From: Herpomyces periplanetae
Taxonomy: Eukaryota; Ascomycota; Laboulbeniomycetes; Herpomycetales; Herpomycetaceae
Direction of reading: 5' to 3'
NCBI GenBank assembly: GCA_009733715.1
Contig: WMKJ01000015.1
Span: 1 to 64,000, forward strand
Length of the DNA: 64,000 nt
The notes under the pieces are model-generated. The model worked only from the letters and a program-made list of their open reading frames with translations, ran no database searches and was not told the DNA's origin. The position numbers were made by a program, and so were the translations under genes. Position 1 is the stretch's first letter, and every line of letters starts with the position of its first letter. Shown here in pieces: positions 10,102-20,658 of the stretch.

Positions 10102-12044
10102 TCATTCCCCGTCAATTGGTTTATGCATTATGGTAGTTAAAAACTCCAAAGCAGGTTAGCGTGAGTATACCGATGAAAAAAATCGATTAGGATACACTTA
10201 CCTTACGCTTATAGCGAGTGGTAACACTGATGACGAGAACGTTTTGCTTAATGCTGCTTGTTGCAAGATGATTTAGCATAACGTGGTTTGGAACTACGAG
10301 AACGCTGGCATCATCAGTATGAGGAGCGACTGCAGTATTCAATATACTACGATCGAGAAACGTTGGTAAAATTGGCGGCGGCGCAAGCGTTTTAATTAAT
10401 TTTGCCGACCTAAGAAATTGCGCAGAATGTTCATCGGCTGCATAATCCAGCATAAATTGGGGAATTTGTTGATGATATACACGTTCGGGATAAACGGGCT
10501 TTAAAGGTGCTCGTATGGACGATGATGTGGAAGATTGGGGTGGCGGAGGAGTAGCAATGGCACCAAGTGGTGGATGATATTCCCCCGCATCTCTTGCTTC
10601 CGAAAGAGGTTTTACGCTAACTTGTTTCGAATGCGTTGATACAGCAGTGGATGCGTTAACATCATTATCCAGCGGCGGTACAGGCTCCAAAATGCGAGAC
10701 TTTTCAAGGCTTAACTTCTTCGAAGCATCAGACGGTTTTTGGTCATCAGGACCTTGTGAGTTAACGAGTGGAAGAACCGATGGGGGATCTCTATCAAGAT
10801 TTGTAAATGTGGTCGCTGCATGTGAAGATGATGATATGGGAGAAAGCGCCAGACTAGTTTGTGGAACAGCTGGAGAATTGGATAATTGCCGGGACCGGGT
10901 AACTTTTCCGGATTCACAATCTTTGGTTGTGAGTACGGGAACCTCAATATAATTAACGAGAATATTGTTAAAGTCCACAGCAGTAGGAAGATCATCTGAA
11001 ATGACAATTTGACCGTCCACGATAAATTTGATGTAATGAATACCAGGGCGTAAATTAAGAACAGTCGACAGACAATTCTTTCGAGTGCTTGGTCCGCTAA
11101 ATGTGAAGCAAATTAACAACTTTGTTAGAGGTGGACGGGGGGAGTATCTCAACTTACTTTTTAATCAGTTTATACTTGCGGTTCCAACTCGCAAACGCGC
11201 CGGTAACATAACCTTTTTCACCCGGTTGAGACCACTCTATTACAGTTGGAACAAGACCTGATTCTCCCTGATCTTCCGGGACATCCTCTTCATCCCATGA
11301 GCTAACGCTGAAAAGGGAATTCTGACGAAGCAAATTATCCGAATCATTATTTCCCGGTTCACGAGGCTTATCTTTAACATCGGTTTCCAGCGGTGTTAGT
11401 TGTGAATCGGAAACTTTAAGATCGTTAATTGACAACATGGATGAACCGGGAGTATGCACATCTTCTTCTATGGGCAAAGGCAAGCGTGGAGGTCGACTAT
11501 ACTCTGCGACACTTGCATCCCAAATGTCGGGAAAAAACGGTATAGATGGAGTCGAGCGAATAGTGTATAGGCCGGCTTCATTAAAATTATTCGGGGGTTG
11601 GTCAATCGATTTCTTAGTGCTTTCATCGGTGAGTGGATGTACTGATGTGATGTTTTGTGAAGAGCTTGTCGGTGGACATAATGTCGATTCCGGATCGCTT
11701 ACATTTTCAATCCAGGAATCTGGTGGATAGCATGATTCGTTGAACAATTTTTTAGCGTCTGTAGCAAGTGACGAAACTGGATTCCTAACGGCTGGTCGTG
11801 ATATCGATTCGGGATAATTGTATAGTGATGTACTACGTCGTGGTATACGACATGTTGATGTAGCTGTGGTATAACATGGTCCAGCCGTTTGACCTGCATC
11901 GGATACGTTTGGTTCGATCGTTTGGATTGTATCTGCTGTTGTCACGTTAATATCAGGTACAACCTGGCTGGAGCCTGAAGCTTCGGATTTATATGACGTT
12001 TGATTCGCTTCATCTCGCGATGATGATGATATATTATTCCCCAT
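10102..12044 (-). CDS. amk2: AMPK/SNF1 beta subunit (CBM48 plus ASC domain)
   Basis: Three exons on the minus strand: 12044-11158, 11096-10202 and 10143-10102, totalling 607 aa. I chose the ATG at 12044 because the protein then begins Met-Gly-Asn, the N-myristoylation signal typical of beta subunits. A long Ser/Thr-rich N-terminus is followed by the CBM48 glycogen-binding fold (PTVIEWSQPGEKGYVTGAFASWNRKYKLIK, then LNLRPGIHYIKFIVDG), another disordered stretch and the C-terminal ASC domain (PQFMLDYAADEHSAQF, NHVMLNHLATSS). The last 14-codon exon, FLTTIMHKPIDGE, supplies the final ASC beta strands that bind the gamma subunit and is easily missed. The product is the scaffold of the SNF1 energy-sensing kinase. 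It is larger than the fission yeast protein but within the range of budding yeast beta subunits. Confidence 0.92.
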
Positions 12045-12705
12045 TCTTAACCGTTCGTTCCCTTGTCTATTCCCTTCAAATATTTTAAACAAATTGTACC
12101 CACACCCACACCCGCTGAGTCTCTCACCCTCGTGTTCATCAAACTATATAATCGATACGTATCCACGAATACATGTATATACAGCTACTAACCCTTGCGC
12201 GATCTTAACTTTTTCTCTGCACGCCAATATAGTGTTTTGACACTACTCCAAACCTTTTCTTCGTACGTAGCTGCAGGTATTACCTTTTCTTTCTGTCTTT
12301 CTTTGCCTGTTGTAAAAAAGGAACGAGTATGTATATTAATATTTTCAAAATCTCCCCGGATAACCCGAAAACAATTTTCCCCTTTAAAATCTCCCGCTAG
12401 ACACTTTCTCGCAAAAAAACCCCTCGACACTAAAAAAATCCCATCCTCGATCCATCTCTTCCCCATTCCTCCCCTTCTGCAAAAACCTTTGCACACCTTT
12501 AGCGAACCGCATGTCACGTGGGGGTCACGTGCCACCAGAGGGCGGGGTCGCACGGGGTATGACGTCAGTCGCTGCGGAGCGTGTTTGTAAGCGGAATATT
12601 TGGTCGGGAAAGCAAGGGAAAAGGTTTGTTCGCGTTCAAATATTATCCTTTTTCCTTTCCCCGGAAAGGAATTGAAGTTAAATTTTCATCGCTACCCAGT
12701 CAAGC
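12045..12705. other. Divergent promoter region with two CACGTG boxes and a CRE-like site
   Basis: Lies between the minus-strand AMPK beta gene and a probable plus-strand small gene. It contains CACGTG at 12515-12520 and 12526-12531 and TGACGTCA at 12560-12567, within 53 bp of each other. Several ORFs cross it but none shows domain similarity or plausible composition. Confidence 0.6.
12515..12567. promoter_or_regulatory. Two E-box palindromes plus TGACGTCA cluster
   Basis: CACGTG occurs at 12515 and again at 12526 (start-to-start 11 bp, about one helical turn), each preceded by T. A perfect TGACGTCA follows at 12560. The block is visibly more G+C-rich than its surroundings. CACGTG is the class bound by Cbf1-type bHLH factors and TGACGTCA that of bZIP factors; function here is inferred. 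Confidence 0.55.
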
Positions 12706-13282
12706 ATGCGTGTGCTAATAGAGAGATATATACTTACTATAGTATGGATTATCGTATGGCCGGGTGCGATTTGGATATTCTGGTGTACAAGATTAGCGTG
12801 GAAATGGTTGTCGAGATTTACTGTGTCGTGGATAACGCTAGAGGTAAGTATACGTTTGATCTTTTGACAATTAATTCAATAGCGGGACATATACATTTTA
12901 GCTAATACCCAAGGGAATTGATGCACCGTGACTTTTTATATTCTTGCTTAATTCTTTATCCTGTCAGATGCTCTACGCTTATTTTACGGCTGCTATACTC
13001 GTGGGAATTATTTCGGCTGTATGCTCACTGTGCTTGCGTAAACTTATACGTGAAGTTGTTTCGTGTATACGATACTTATAGAGATCCGGGAACTTGCATC
13101 TTGTGCATTCAACAAATACTCAAACAAAAGTTTATATTGTCCGTCCGTCCTTCAAACCATCCCAATGGGAGAATGGATATACTATTAAACAGAAGCGCAG
13201 CACGTCTAGCTCGTCAAAATATTTCAGCATTCAAAATATTGCCCAATTTATTCCCCATGGACCCTCGAACGCTAATCCTTAA
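12706..13282 (+). CDS. Probable small membrane protein, 119 aa, three exons
   Basis: I do not recognise the family. A consistent three-exon model is 12706-12843, 12968-13037 and 13131-13282. Exon 1 reads a hydrophobic stretch (ILTIVWIIVWPGAIWIFW) and ends at a strong donor, GAG|gtaagtat; the acceptor cctgtcag opens exon 2, which codes a second hydrophobic helix (YFTAAILVGIISAVCSLCL). The third exon gives a short Ser/Lys-rich hydrophilic tail ending in FIPHGPSNANP. Both intron phases agree, and the result is two likely transmembrane helices with a soluble tail. The second intron is less secure: without it, exon 2 reads on to a stop near 13081. The gene lies divergent from AMPK beta and convergent with pcs1, only 64 bp from the latter's stop. 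Confidence 0.4.
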
Positions 13283-13346
13283 AAGTGGGCGTGCGCAGGC
13301 ACGTCCAACAATACAATTCACGAGCGAAATAACTCTAGGCTTCATA

Positions 13347-15303
13347 CTATGATCCAGTATCCATAGTGTCAACGGGACGATTCAGGCTATCCACAACGCG
13401 TTGATAAAATTTTGCAACGCTAGACTGGGGAAAGCAAATATCCTCTGTGAGGTAATCGGGCAAGATTTCAATCAAGGCATGATCGTTCTGTTCGTGAAGT
13501 ATAGGTGTATACGAAATTTCCATATCCTCATAACTCATCGAACCTCCACCATTGGCACCGGAGCCGCCTGCTCCGTTTGCACTATCATGATTCGGATATG
13601 CTAGGTTGAAGCGAAGAGCTGTGTTGGATAGAATGACTTTGTTAGCCTATGTGTACGCACGTGGATGCTAACTCACCCCCTTTACTCCAACTATTGCAAT
13701 ATGGGAACGTATGAATACTTACTTCCATTGTGACCGGTTTGCAAACAATCAAACACATTTTCATTATCCAGGCGCTTAATATTGTAAATCATTAAACCGG
13801 TAAGATCACTATACAGCTCTTCCTTTAACTTAAGCAACCGTATAGCTTCCGTGGCTTCATTTGCTGCAGCTGCAACAGCTGCCGCATTGGCTATCCGATT
13901 AGCTGTATTATTCTTGGTATTGGATTGGGTTACAATGCCTGATGCAGCTGCAGTGGTAGTCGTAGCATTAGTGACACCTCTTAATGACATGTCATTAGGA
14001 ACAGATGAAGACCGAGTAGCTGCAAGCTTAGCGGTTAATGATTTAGTTTCACACTTTGACTCGTGTAAAGCTTTACTTAAGCTAGCCTTGTCTGCTACTA
14101 AGCGAGTGTTTTCACACTCTAACTCGTTAATGCGAGCTTCTAACCGCGTTATTTCGTCAGACTGTCGGGATGATAGACTTAATTCATGCTTCAAGGAACA
14201 AATTACTTTGTCCTGGGCTGTGAACATGGTGAAAACGTTAATGGTTAGTGGTATGGTTGTCAATACATGACATGAAGATGAATTACCTTGAGCTTTGTAT
14301 TCGCAAGCTTTGCGAAGTTTTTGAAAATTGGATTCGGCATCGTGTAGAGCAACTTTTTGTAAACTGAGGTATTTAGCTTCGAGTTTATCATAATCATGTT
14401 GAAGTTCTGCTAAGTGTCGTCGAAGTGATGATTCAGTGTTACTATTCCTAAGTTCGGCTTCAGCAGCATAGTATGATGGATCGGCTGAGCGATAGCAGAC
14501 TGACGATGATAACTGGGATGCTGGGCGAGCGACTGCTGAACCAGTACGGGGAACCAGGGGTGGGATACATCTTGTTGAGTAGTTCGTTAACGGGTTGAAT
14601 GGTTGGTCAACGTCATCGACATCATAATCATAGGTAGGTTCTCGTGATGGTAAGATATCTCGGTCTGGTGAATTATCGGCCGGTGAATTGTCTAAGTTGA
14701 GTACACAATTAGACTGTTGATCAAGTGGATCATAATCATGAGGTAAAGGTAAGGCGGGACTCTGTTTGCGCTTGGATCGCGTAGTAGATCGTTTCGCCGG
14801 ATTTTGTCTAGAGGATTTTAACGATAGAGGACGGTGGTGATGGGATGTGTGTAGAGTCTGGTGATCATCGATATTTTCACACGTTGGCAAGATAACACTT
14901 TCGTGAGTATTTGGTAAATTAGTTCGCTCGGCCATAACTCGACGACGTGTTCGCGCGGTAGTCGTTTGATTGACTCGTGAGCGTGTAGTTCGTGATGGCA
15001 TACCCAGGGTAGCGGAGGAGCATGTTGTGACCTGTTTTAGCGTAGTAGTTGACTTTGCATCACGGGCGCGCGTCGCACCTCGCTGTGTTAACGTTGGTAT
15101 ATTTTCACGGGTTGAATCAGGCGGAGATAGAATAAAATTAGGCTTCCGAAAGTCGTCCTCGGATACGTCAAGCTGCGCCTGCTGTTGAACAGCTGCCGTA
15201 GCTGCTCGTCGTGGCATGCTAACGAAAAACGGTTGCGAATCTCGTAGTATGAATGAACCGTTGATACTTACCCGTATACGGTTGGTATACCCAGTCTGAC
15301 CAT
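13347..15303 (-). CDS. pcs1: Monopolin subunit Csm1/Pcs1
   Basis: Exons on the minus strand are 15217 (or 15303-15272 plus 15218)-14287, 14217-13723 and 13618-13347; from the ATG at 15217 the protein is 565 aa. An upstream ATG at 15303 joined over an intron (15271-15219) adds 11 residues in frame, so either a 5' UTR intron or a short N-terminal exon exists. The N-terminus is basic and Ser/Thr-rich; the middle is a long coiled coil (roughly residues 260-420); an Ala-rich stretch follows; the C-terminus has the Csm1/Pcs1 globular signature LKEELYSDLTGLMIYNIKRL and FDCLQTGHNG|TLRFNL, the latter formed only after splicing. Pcs1 clamps kinetochore microtubule sites and acts at centromeres and rDNA. 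The middle intron (14286-14218) is 69 nt, in frame and free of stops. Confidence 0.88.
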
Positions 15304-16435
15304 AGAATGTGTGTATGAATGGTTTTTTCCTACCCAAGTTACTCGTGAAAAATGCGATATGTATTTAGCCAAGTTAGCGTATACAGATCTCCAGCAGCAC
15401 TACGAGCCGAACAGTTTTAACAGAAAGAGCGCAAGAATAAAATTAAACCTGGTGGATTAAGGTGTGAATAACCCAAAGTAGGATACAAAATTGAGACGAA
15501 ATGTTCCAAGATGAGCAATTAATCTGCACAAAACATCCAAAAAAAGATCAACGACAAAGCAAACCCGTGATACCTGAGGTGCAAGGTAGTGCGCGCATAC
15601 TGCCCGACAGACTGGTCTGTATAAGCGCAAATGCCCGTATACGTACACGCACATGTCCAGGCACCGGCGCAAATCCAAGTTTCCCAGACTTTGTAAAGTC
15701 GCATGGCGGTGTGTTTACACATTTCAAACGTGTATATCCTTGTTTACACAAGGGACAGAAGCATGGTTGGTCCGACAACGGACATTGCGACTAAATGCAA
15801 CGACAGTGCGCGAACCGCTATAATCCGCCGATTTGCATGCCCTCCCACCTGCTATCGTACATTGTAGCATTGTGGCCTGGCCTAGACACTACGTGAAACT
15901 TCATATCCAACCAGGTTAACCCCTGTGACGCGTATACCAGTGCGTAGATCGTGGGTGCACACAATGAGCATCGATTTATCCCCCCCAATTCTGCACTTAC
16001 ACCATGCCCGCGACACGCCACGTGATATGTATGCGAATCCCGAGGTTTAAGCGAGTCGGGAAGGGAAAAGGGACAAGAGTTGTGACGACGAAATTGCGAA
16101 ACAATAAGACTGCGACCATTCCATCGACCTCGACCTCGACCTCGACCACAACCACAACCAGAACAACGACAACGGCAACGACAATAACGATCTTTTGCCA
16201 GGGTGTACAGTGATTACGCACTACGAATCGGTACGTAGTAAGTAGTGGGGTTTGTGAGGATGCGCAAGCGTTAACAAATAAGGAAAAACGGTACAAGTTT
16301 ACCATCACGATAAAGCATTCATTTTCATAACAAGGCTTGACTGATTAGTGCATATTAACCGCGTGTTTACGCAGTGGACGTGAGTAACGGGTGACTTAAC
16401 CCTGAACGCGAAAGCGTATATACGCCTACGAAATC
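15304..16435. other. Divergent intergenic region between pcs1 and ACB1
   Basis: No gene supported. A CACGTG box lies at 16019-16024 and a (CGACCT)n simple repeat at about 16125-16146 that grades into CAA/CGA-rich sequence. The ORF at 16004-16213 is only a translation of this repeat. Confidence 0.6.
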
Positions 16436-17051
16436 ATGTCGGACAAGTTACCCAACGTAGAGTTAAGCGAAGCATTTCTCGCGGCCATCGACGAAGTGCA
16501 AGCCGTGAAATTTGCCAGCAATGAGGCAAAGTTGCGGGTACGTTATATCTTTGCGTGCGTGTGCGTGTACACATGCCAAATTTCCTTACTACCTTTGCTA
16601 CCTGGTTGATTTGCGCTCTCATTAACATTTGGTTAACCCTTCGTACCTACGATACAATCTAATCCCTTTTTTACCTTTCCCTCTATTCTCCCCTTCTCGC
16701 TTTACGTAGCTCTACGCCTTATTTAAGAAGGGCCAAGGTTTCGACTTTTCCAAAGCTTCCGCCGGCTGGGGCATACAAGTAAGCCTTTCCTATGATTAGT
16801 CGTGAGTACAGGCGCCCACACACGCACACATGCTACGGAAGAGTTACGCTAACGAGATGCAATCCTTTACGTTATGAAATACTGTCTAGTCTCGAGCTAA
16901 GTACTCCGAATGGAAAAAGGTTGAAGAATCGGGGATATCTATCACTGAAGCACAACAAAAGTATGTTGAGCTGGTTGATGAGTTGATGAAGGAAAATGGT
17001 GTTGATGAATCACTTCTTAAAGAGATTCGTGAACGTCGTAACAAAACTTAG
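16436..17051 (+). CDS. ACB1: Acyl-CoA-binding protein
   Basis: Three small exons, 16436-16537, 16710-16778 and 16890-17051, code 110 aa; the gene is hard to see because no exon is an obvious long ORF. Reading: LSEAFLAAIDEVQ in helix 1, then KLRLYALFKKGQGFDFSKASAGWGIQ and SRAKYSEWKKVEESGISITEAQQKYVELVDEL. The order Leu-Tyr-Ala-Leu-Phe-Lys-Lys, the Ala-Lys-Tyr-x-Glu-Trp block and the final Tyr-bearing helix are the ACBP four-helix pattern; the conserved Lys and Tyr that contact CoA are present. Both introns are in phase 0 with standard ends (cgg|gtacgt..tag and caa|gtaagc..tag). ACBP carries medium- to long-chain acyl-CoA in the cytosol. The loop between helices 2 and 3 is shorter and more divergent than in the yeast protein, and a Glu/Arg-rich tail is added. 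Confidence 0.8.
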
Positions 17052-17359
17052 CGCAAAGTTGAACATGCACGTTTCAACTACCTGTACCTACACTGGAAAG
17101 TAATATACGTGGAAAGGTGTAAGATTGAACCACGGCACACTAGCTAGTTGGCAGATTAGCAAGAGTATGTTTAGGGGACAAGGCGAGACACTTGATGTGA
17201 AGGTAAACGAAGAGCGAGGAGTGGAGCAGAGTGGCGCAAGGCAACGTACAGTAACACGATGCAGCGCAGCGCAAAACTTATAGAAGGCTGCCCGGCCAAC
17301 AGAAGCACCGCCACGCAAGTGTATTAGGGGGGGATAGCAGGTGGATGAGGCGCGGCATT
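17052..17359. other. Convergent 3' region between ACB1 and tdp1
   Basis: About 308 bp shared as the 3' flank of two converging genes. I see nothing beyond ordinary trailer sequence. Confidence 0.5.
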
Positions 17360-20254
17360 CTAACAAAAATAAGTTCGTCCGAATCGATCTTCGAGTTTAT
17401 GGGATTCATAAGGATTCCAGGGTTGTTGTCCATCAGAATATGGCCTAATGGGTAAGTTATACGGCATCCGAAGCCCAACAAGAGTATTCATCTTAGGCCG
17501 ATTATCAGTCCGATTAGTTGGCCACCCATTTTCACATGCTAGATCCTTCGCGATAATTTCGTTGGTTGCGATTGTACCAGTAGAATGTTCATCAACAGCA
17601 CTTTCTGATCCCCGAATTGTTAATCGAATTCCACAATTAGCCTCCGTACGCACTGCTTTAGCATCTCCATCTGTGCTAGGTTTGGTTACCTCTTCAGCAC
17701 ATGGATTGGCAGGCGATGTAAAAACTTCTTCCTTTGGACACGCTTCATCATTTTCATTTACACTGGACGGATTTTTTGTTCCATCCGTCTCACTATCCTT
17801 TACTCTATTTGTCTGATTGCCAATCCGCACATCCTTTTCCCCAGTTATAGAACGAACCGAATCCGTACTCAATATCGAAGCAATAGAACATGACTCTCGT
17901 GCACTCTTGCGTTGACATGTATCGAAATTAAATCTGGGTACATCGCTCCCAAACGTAGGAATCATCAAAACTCCTGAAAATTTTGTACCATGAACGGAAT
18001 CACTAACTTCGATCGTTTTACCATCTTCGGTAATCTTAGCTTCATCGTTAGGACTACCTTCAGTATCAAGATTTTTAGTATCTGCAAATAGTGCTGGCCA
18101 GACAATCACTCCAGTTTCATAACTACATATTCTAACAATTAAGTCATCCTCTGGTGCAGTATTTTCTTCTATCTTCTCCCCAGATCCCGCTGTCCATTTA
18201 TTTCCATTAAACGATATAGGCGACGTTGACAATTGCATTGAAGTCGACGCTAGATTTTCCGAACTTGCTGTCGACACTGTTGTATCCACTGCAACATTTT
18301 TCGATCCACTTGTGTTCCCGTTTACTTTTCCCCATGTAGCTAAACTACCCCATGCTTGCGTAGAAAGATTTGCCGACGTGACCATTGCCCAATCGATTGT
18401 CTGACGTTTAGCCGAACTGAAGCGTACATACGTTTTGATGTGAGGGGCAGCTAAACTTCGCATCGCATCTCCACTACCACCGCTTTTCCACCGGTATCCG
18501 GGATTTCCACTTTCGTTAACATCAGTTGATTCACATCCATTATGTCGAACCCAATTTGCCGTCTCTTTAATCATTTCGAATGGCTCTGGTTGATGTAACG
18601 AATTATTGTCTATTGCTGAACCTGCCCAATGACAAAGATAAGGCTTTAGAAACTTGAGCTGTTTTTGTCGTGCAGCGCCTTGAGTTTTCATGATGATCGA
18701 CGATCCTGATGAGTAACCTTCGAGAGAAAAGCGAATTTCATTCGTGGTAGGATATATTAGACGGAATGTTGGAGAGCTATCACCATCTTCGTTGACCCCA
18801 GTATCGGAATCCAGTTTGTCCCTATGAGTCACTGGATTGTTTCGCTCATTTTCCCGTGTTGCAGATGCACTCACAGAAAGAGAAGCAGTAATGGAATTTT
18901 GATGTGGGGATGTTTTGCCGTTTCTCGAAGTATTAGATTTATTTGGATTAACTAATGTGGATTCGGGTGACAGTGGACTCGAATCTACCGGTGGACAATC
19001 TGGAGATGAAGTAGAAGCTGGAGGAAATTGACCAGACTGGCCAGCGGGATTGCGCAAGTTCCACAAGGGAACAGTTTTTGCGTCTTCATCATTACCAGTA
19101 TGCCTAAGTGAGGATTTCACGGGATGAGAAGCTTTGTAATTTAACGGTCCACCGGTTTGTGAAGATGTTGCTAGACAATATTTAAAATTACAGAACCAAC
19201 GTTCAGTAAATGTGGCAACGGAAGAAACTTGCACAGCGATGTCCGGGGGACCCTCGGAAGGGTCGGCCAGATGGTCGCGACACGAAATAGTTGACAAAAT
19301 CTCATGAAGTCCCACCCAACCCCATGAAGTTTGAAGGTTAGGTTGACAGGATCGTAGGGGAAGACGAGCAGGGACACTGGATATAAAGGCAGCTTGAACG
19401 GAGGAAAAGTCGTATGGAGATAACTGATTAACTAATGCGCGTAAACGTCCACTATACGCATTCAAATAGCGAAGTAAATCATGCTTAAACCTTTCACCAG
19501 TTCCGATAGGATAACATTGAGAAGGGGGAAACTTGGAAGAAGTTTTTTGGTTAACGGTGCTTTGGGCATTTAGTGGTAAAGGAGTGCAAGTTTGAGGGTT
19601 AACATCACGGTCAGGGGAAGAAGTTTCGCAAGATCGAGGAAATTTATCACGACGAGATAATAAGGGTAGCAAGGGGGATAACCATACACCTTGAGTCAGG
19701 TTTCTCCAATCATGTTGAATCATGTTGGCAGTGTGGATGACAACCTGAGCTAAGTCGTCAGCGCGAAAGATAATCATCATCTTTGAGTGGTGAGTTCCGA
19801 ACATTTCGGGTAAATAGGCAGCAATAAGGGAAATGTTTGGATATTTAGCAACACTTTTATCGAGTAAAGCTCGCATAGGATCATTTTGGCGCCAGAAACC
19901 GTGAATAATCTTAATTTTAACAACATCACGAATGTCAGGATCGAAAGCAGCACGTAAAAATTCAACGTCAAAGATGAAATTGAATTGCCAACATTCCCGG
20001 ATTAAGGGATGACCGAGTATATCGTTCAGCTTAATAGACTGAACGTTTTGAGATTCGGGTAGATCGTAAACGTTGGTGAGACGAAGGGGAGAATTGAGTG
20101 TGATAAATGGAGAATCTGACATATCGAAGGGTCGATCTGGCACTGCGGTACCACAAGTATCCACGTCTACGGTACTGCTAGGAACTGATACTGAGGAGCC
20201 TGATTGACTTATTCGACGCTTTTTGGCGCTTTCGTTAACAAAAATTTGATCCAT
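17360..20254 (-). CDS. tdp1: Tyrosyl-DNA phosphodiesterase 1
   Basis: A single-exon ORF of 964 aa. Both catalytic motifs of the phospholipase-D-like Tdp1 family are present: THHSKMMIIF with His156 and Lys158, and HIKTYVRFSS with His605 and Lys607 followed by WAMVTSANLSTQAWG. The C-terminus LRMPYNLPIRPYSDGQQPW is the family's closing block. Tdp1 hydrolyses the 3'-phosphotyrosyl bond left by trapped topoisomerase I and works in the nucleus. The protein is much longer than yeast (about 540 aa) or human (about 610 aa) Tdp1. The extra length is a Ser/Thr/Pro-rich insertion before the second HKD motif (around residues 400-500) and a low-complexity acidic stretch of nearly 300 residues between the second motif and the end. 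All catalytic residues are intact. Confidence 0.95.
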   Translation of the reverse strand: MDQIFVNESAKKRRISQSGSSVSVPSSTVDVDTCGTAVPDRPFDMSDSPFITLNSPLRLTNVYDLPESQNVQSIKLNDILGHPLIRECWQFNFIFDVEFLRAAFDPDIRDVVKIKIIHGFWRQNDPMRALLDKSVAKYPNISLIAAYLPEMFGTHHSKMMIIFRADDLAQVVIHTANMIQHDWRNLTQGVWLSPLLPLLSRRDKFPRSCETSSPDRDVNPQTCTPLPLNAQSTVNQKTSSKFPPSQCYPIGTGERFKHDLLRYLNAYSGRLRALVNQLSPYDFSSVQAAFISSVPARLPLRSCQPNLQTSWGWVGLHEILSTISCRDHLADPSEGPPDIAVQVSSVATFTERWFCNFKYCLATSSQTGGPLNYKASHPVKSSLRHTGNDEDAKTVPLWNLRNPAGQSGQFPPASTSSPDCPPVDSSPLSPESTLVNPNKSNTSRNGKTSPHQNSITASLSVSASATRENERNNPVTHRDKLDSDTGVNEDGDSSPTFRLIYPTTNEIRFSLEGYSSGSSIIMKTQGAARQKQLKFLKPYLCHWAGSAIDNNSLHQPEPFEMIKETANWVRHNGCESTDVNESGNPGYRWKSGGSGDAMRSLAAPHIKTYVRFSSAKRQTIDWAMVTSANLSTQAWGSLATWGKVNGNTSGSKNVAVDTTVSTASSENLASTSMQLSTSPISFNGNKWTAGSGEKIEENTAPEDDLIVRICSYETGVIVWPALFADTKNLDTEGSPNDEAKITEDGKTIEVSDSVHGTKFSGVLMIPTFGSDVPRFNFDTCQRKSARESCSIASILSTDSVRSITGEKDVRIGNQTNRVKDSETDGTKNPSSVNENDEACPKEEVFTSPANPCAEEVTKPSTDGDAKAVRTEANCGIRLTIRGSESAVDEHSTGTIATNEIIAKDLACENGWPTNRTDNRPKMNTLVGLRMPYNLPIRPYSDGQQPWNPYESHKLEDRFGRTYFC

Positions 20255-20658
20255 GGGGATGGGAATATTGTAGGGTTTGGAAGGATAAATGATTAGCGAA
20301 GGGATGAATTAGGCAGCTATCTAGCCCAAAAAAAACAAAAAAAAGACTATAGCGCGCGCTGTTAACAAGGGTAAAATGGAGAAGGTAACTTTTCACATGT
20401 AAAAGAGTGCGGAAGATTGTAATTTACGAGGAATAAATTGGAGGAATAGATGAATGGATAAAAACTGTGAAGGGAGGAAAGTTGGAGGGAATTGAAGATT
20501 TGATGGTGTGTAGTTTGTAACGGATTGAAAGGTAAGAAAAAAGTAGGTGTAGAACACTGTAGTGGAGGGGGTGAAGGGTAAGGACGATGTTAAGACTTGC
20601 TTGGGTATTTTTATATTTTAAGGATGAGAGATGAGAAAGAGTAAAATTAACAAAAGTG
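20255..20658. other. Promoter of tdp1 and 3' flank of the CoA-binding gene
   Basis: Purine-rich on the + strand, with A-tracts at about 20327-20345. No gene seen; both neighbours are transcribed leftward. Confidence 0.5.

Noticed and set aside
12195-12590. 131-aa frame and its opposite-strand twin in the AMPK beta upstream region
   Set aside because: Low-complexity composition, overlaps the E-box/CRE cluster and no family resemblance on either strand.
16004-16213. Frame coding a Ser-Thr repeat
   Set aside because: It is the translation of the CGACCT/ACA simple repeat; nothing else supports a gene.
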